Origin: Candidatus Aerophobetes bacterium Ae_b3b
GTDB lineage: Bacteria > Aerophobota > Aerophobia > Aerophobales > AE-B3A
Length of the DNA: 22,436 nt
Assembly (NCBI GenBank): GCA_005223085.1
Contig: NJBP01000038.1
Coordinates: 1-22,436 of the forward strand
Direction of reading: 5' to 3'
Positions 22,160-22,436 of this stretch are shown here, piece after piece. The first letter of the stretch is position 1; each line of letters opens with the position of its first letter. A program made the position numbers and the translations under genes. The notes below the pieces were generated by a model, which saw only the letters and a program-made list of their open reading frames with translations, did no database searches and had not been told where the DNA came from.

Positions 22160-22436
22160 ATGGCAGATTACTTAGTGGGTACTGATGTAGGAACAGGAGG
22201 GACAAAATCAGTGGTAATGGATGGAGAAGGGGCCATCTTGGGAAGTCACTATGTTGAGTACCCTCTTATTATCCCCAGACCAGGTTGGGCTGAACATAAT
22301 CCTGGGTGGTACTGGAATGCTGTGGCTGAGACCATAAAGGCCTCCATTAAAGAGTCCAGGGTTAGTCCCCAACATATTCGGGGAGTTAGCATAAGTGCTC
22401 TTTCTCCAGCCTGCATACTGGTAGACAGGAATCTAA
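22160..22436 (+). CDS. Second FGGY-family carbohydrate kinase (N-terminal part)
   Basis: About 92 residues before the window ends. It begins MADYLVGTDVGTGGTKSVV, the FGGY phosphate-binding loop (DVGTGGTK), followed by PGWAEHNPGWYWNAV and a GVSISALSPACILVD strand, which is clearly FGGY. ATG at 22160-22162 has AAGGT about 8 nt upstream. The SALSPA segment differs from the STQGEA of the first kinase at 8723-10222, so the two probably act on different substrates. Cotranscribed with the SDR gene. The catalytic Asp lies outside the window. Confidence 0.86.
   Translation, partial: MADYLVGTDVGTGGTKSVVMDGEGAILGSHYVEYPLIIPRPGWAEHNPGWYWNAVAETIKASIKESRVSPQHIRGVSISALSPACILVDRNL

Noticed and set aside
1-22436. 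CRISPR array, integrase, transposase, prophage or defence island
   Set aside because: No regularly spaced repeats, recombinase or phage-like genes were seen. The MoxR/VWA pair alone, without nucleases or a third ternary-system protein, does not justify a defence call.

Overview
The window reads as a chromosome segment of a diderm (Gram-negative type) bacterium. It encodes two TolC-family proteins, a membrane-fusion protein and periplasmic LTxxQ proteins, which need an outer membrane or at least a periplasm. Base composition is moderate (low-to-mid 40s percent G+C by eye), Shine-Dalgarno sites are strong (AAGGAG/AGGAGG), and GTG/TTG starts are fairly common. I cannot place the organism. An uncultured, sugar-degrading anaerobe of a candidate phylum is a guess from gene content only.

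Layout. (1) 1-251, minus: the start of a class II sugar-bisphosphate aldolase, preceded by a leader holding a nested inverted-repeat element (277-377). (2) 454-8242, minus: an envelope-stress and efflux block. In transcription order it has an ECF sigma factor, a zinc-finger anti-sigma factor, two small LTxxQ (Spy/CpxP/CnrX-like) periplasmic proteins and a terminator. A new promoter then leads into a short TolC-like protein without barrel strands, a full TolC-like protein, a MacA-like fusion protein, an ABC ATPase and a MacB-like permease. Upstream of the sigma gene lies a decayed copy of the 3' end of the second LTxxQ gene, with its own copy of the same terminator.

(3) 8723-16772, minus: a seven-gene catabolic cluster. 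In transcription order it has a two-domain cupin, E1-alpha and E1-beta of a thiamine-diphosphate 2-oxoacid/acetoin dehydrogenase type, a RuBisCO-like protein, two zinc-dependent MDR dehydrogenases (the first close to galactitol-1-phosphate dehydrogenase) and an FGGY sugar kinase. No E2/E3 subunits, phosphoribulokinase or transporter are present. I think this is the most interesting part: a candidate undescribed sugar or sugar-acid pathway built around a RuBisCO-like enzyme. That enzyme keeps most of the carboxylation/decarboxylation machinery but has lost one phosphate-binding site.

(4) 17124-20793, plus: a divergent two-gene MoxR AAA+ ATPase / VWA operon with a clear promoter. The ATPase carries an unusual C-terminal repeat domain. 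The VWA protein has what looks like a zincin-like domain with a degenerate active site. (5) 20762-21112, minus: a truncated lamin-tail-domain fragment. (6) 21363-22436, plus: a short-chain dehydrogenase followed by the start of a second FGGY kinase, with a good promoter and a hairpin in the leader.

The carbohydrate genes at both ends and in the middle (aldolase, two FGGY kinases, two MDR and one SDR dehydrogenase) point to a genome region rich in sugar/polyol catabolism. No tRNA, rRNA, CRISPR array, integrase or transposase was seen.
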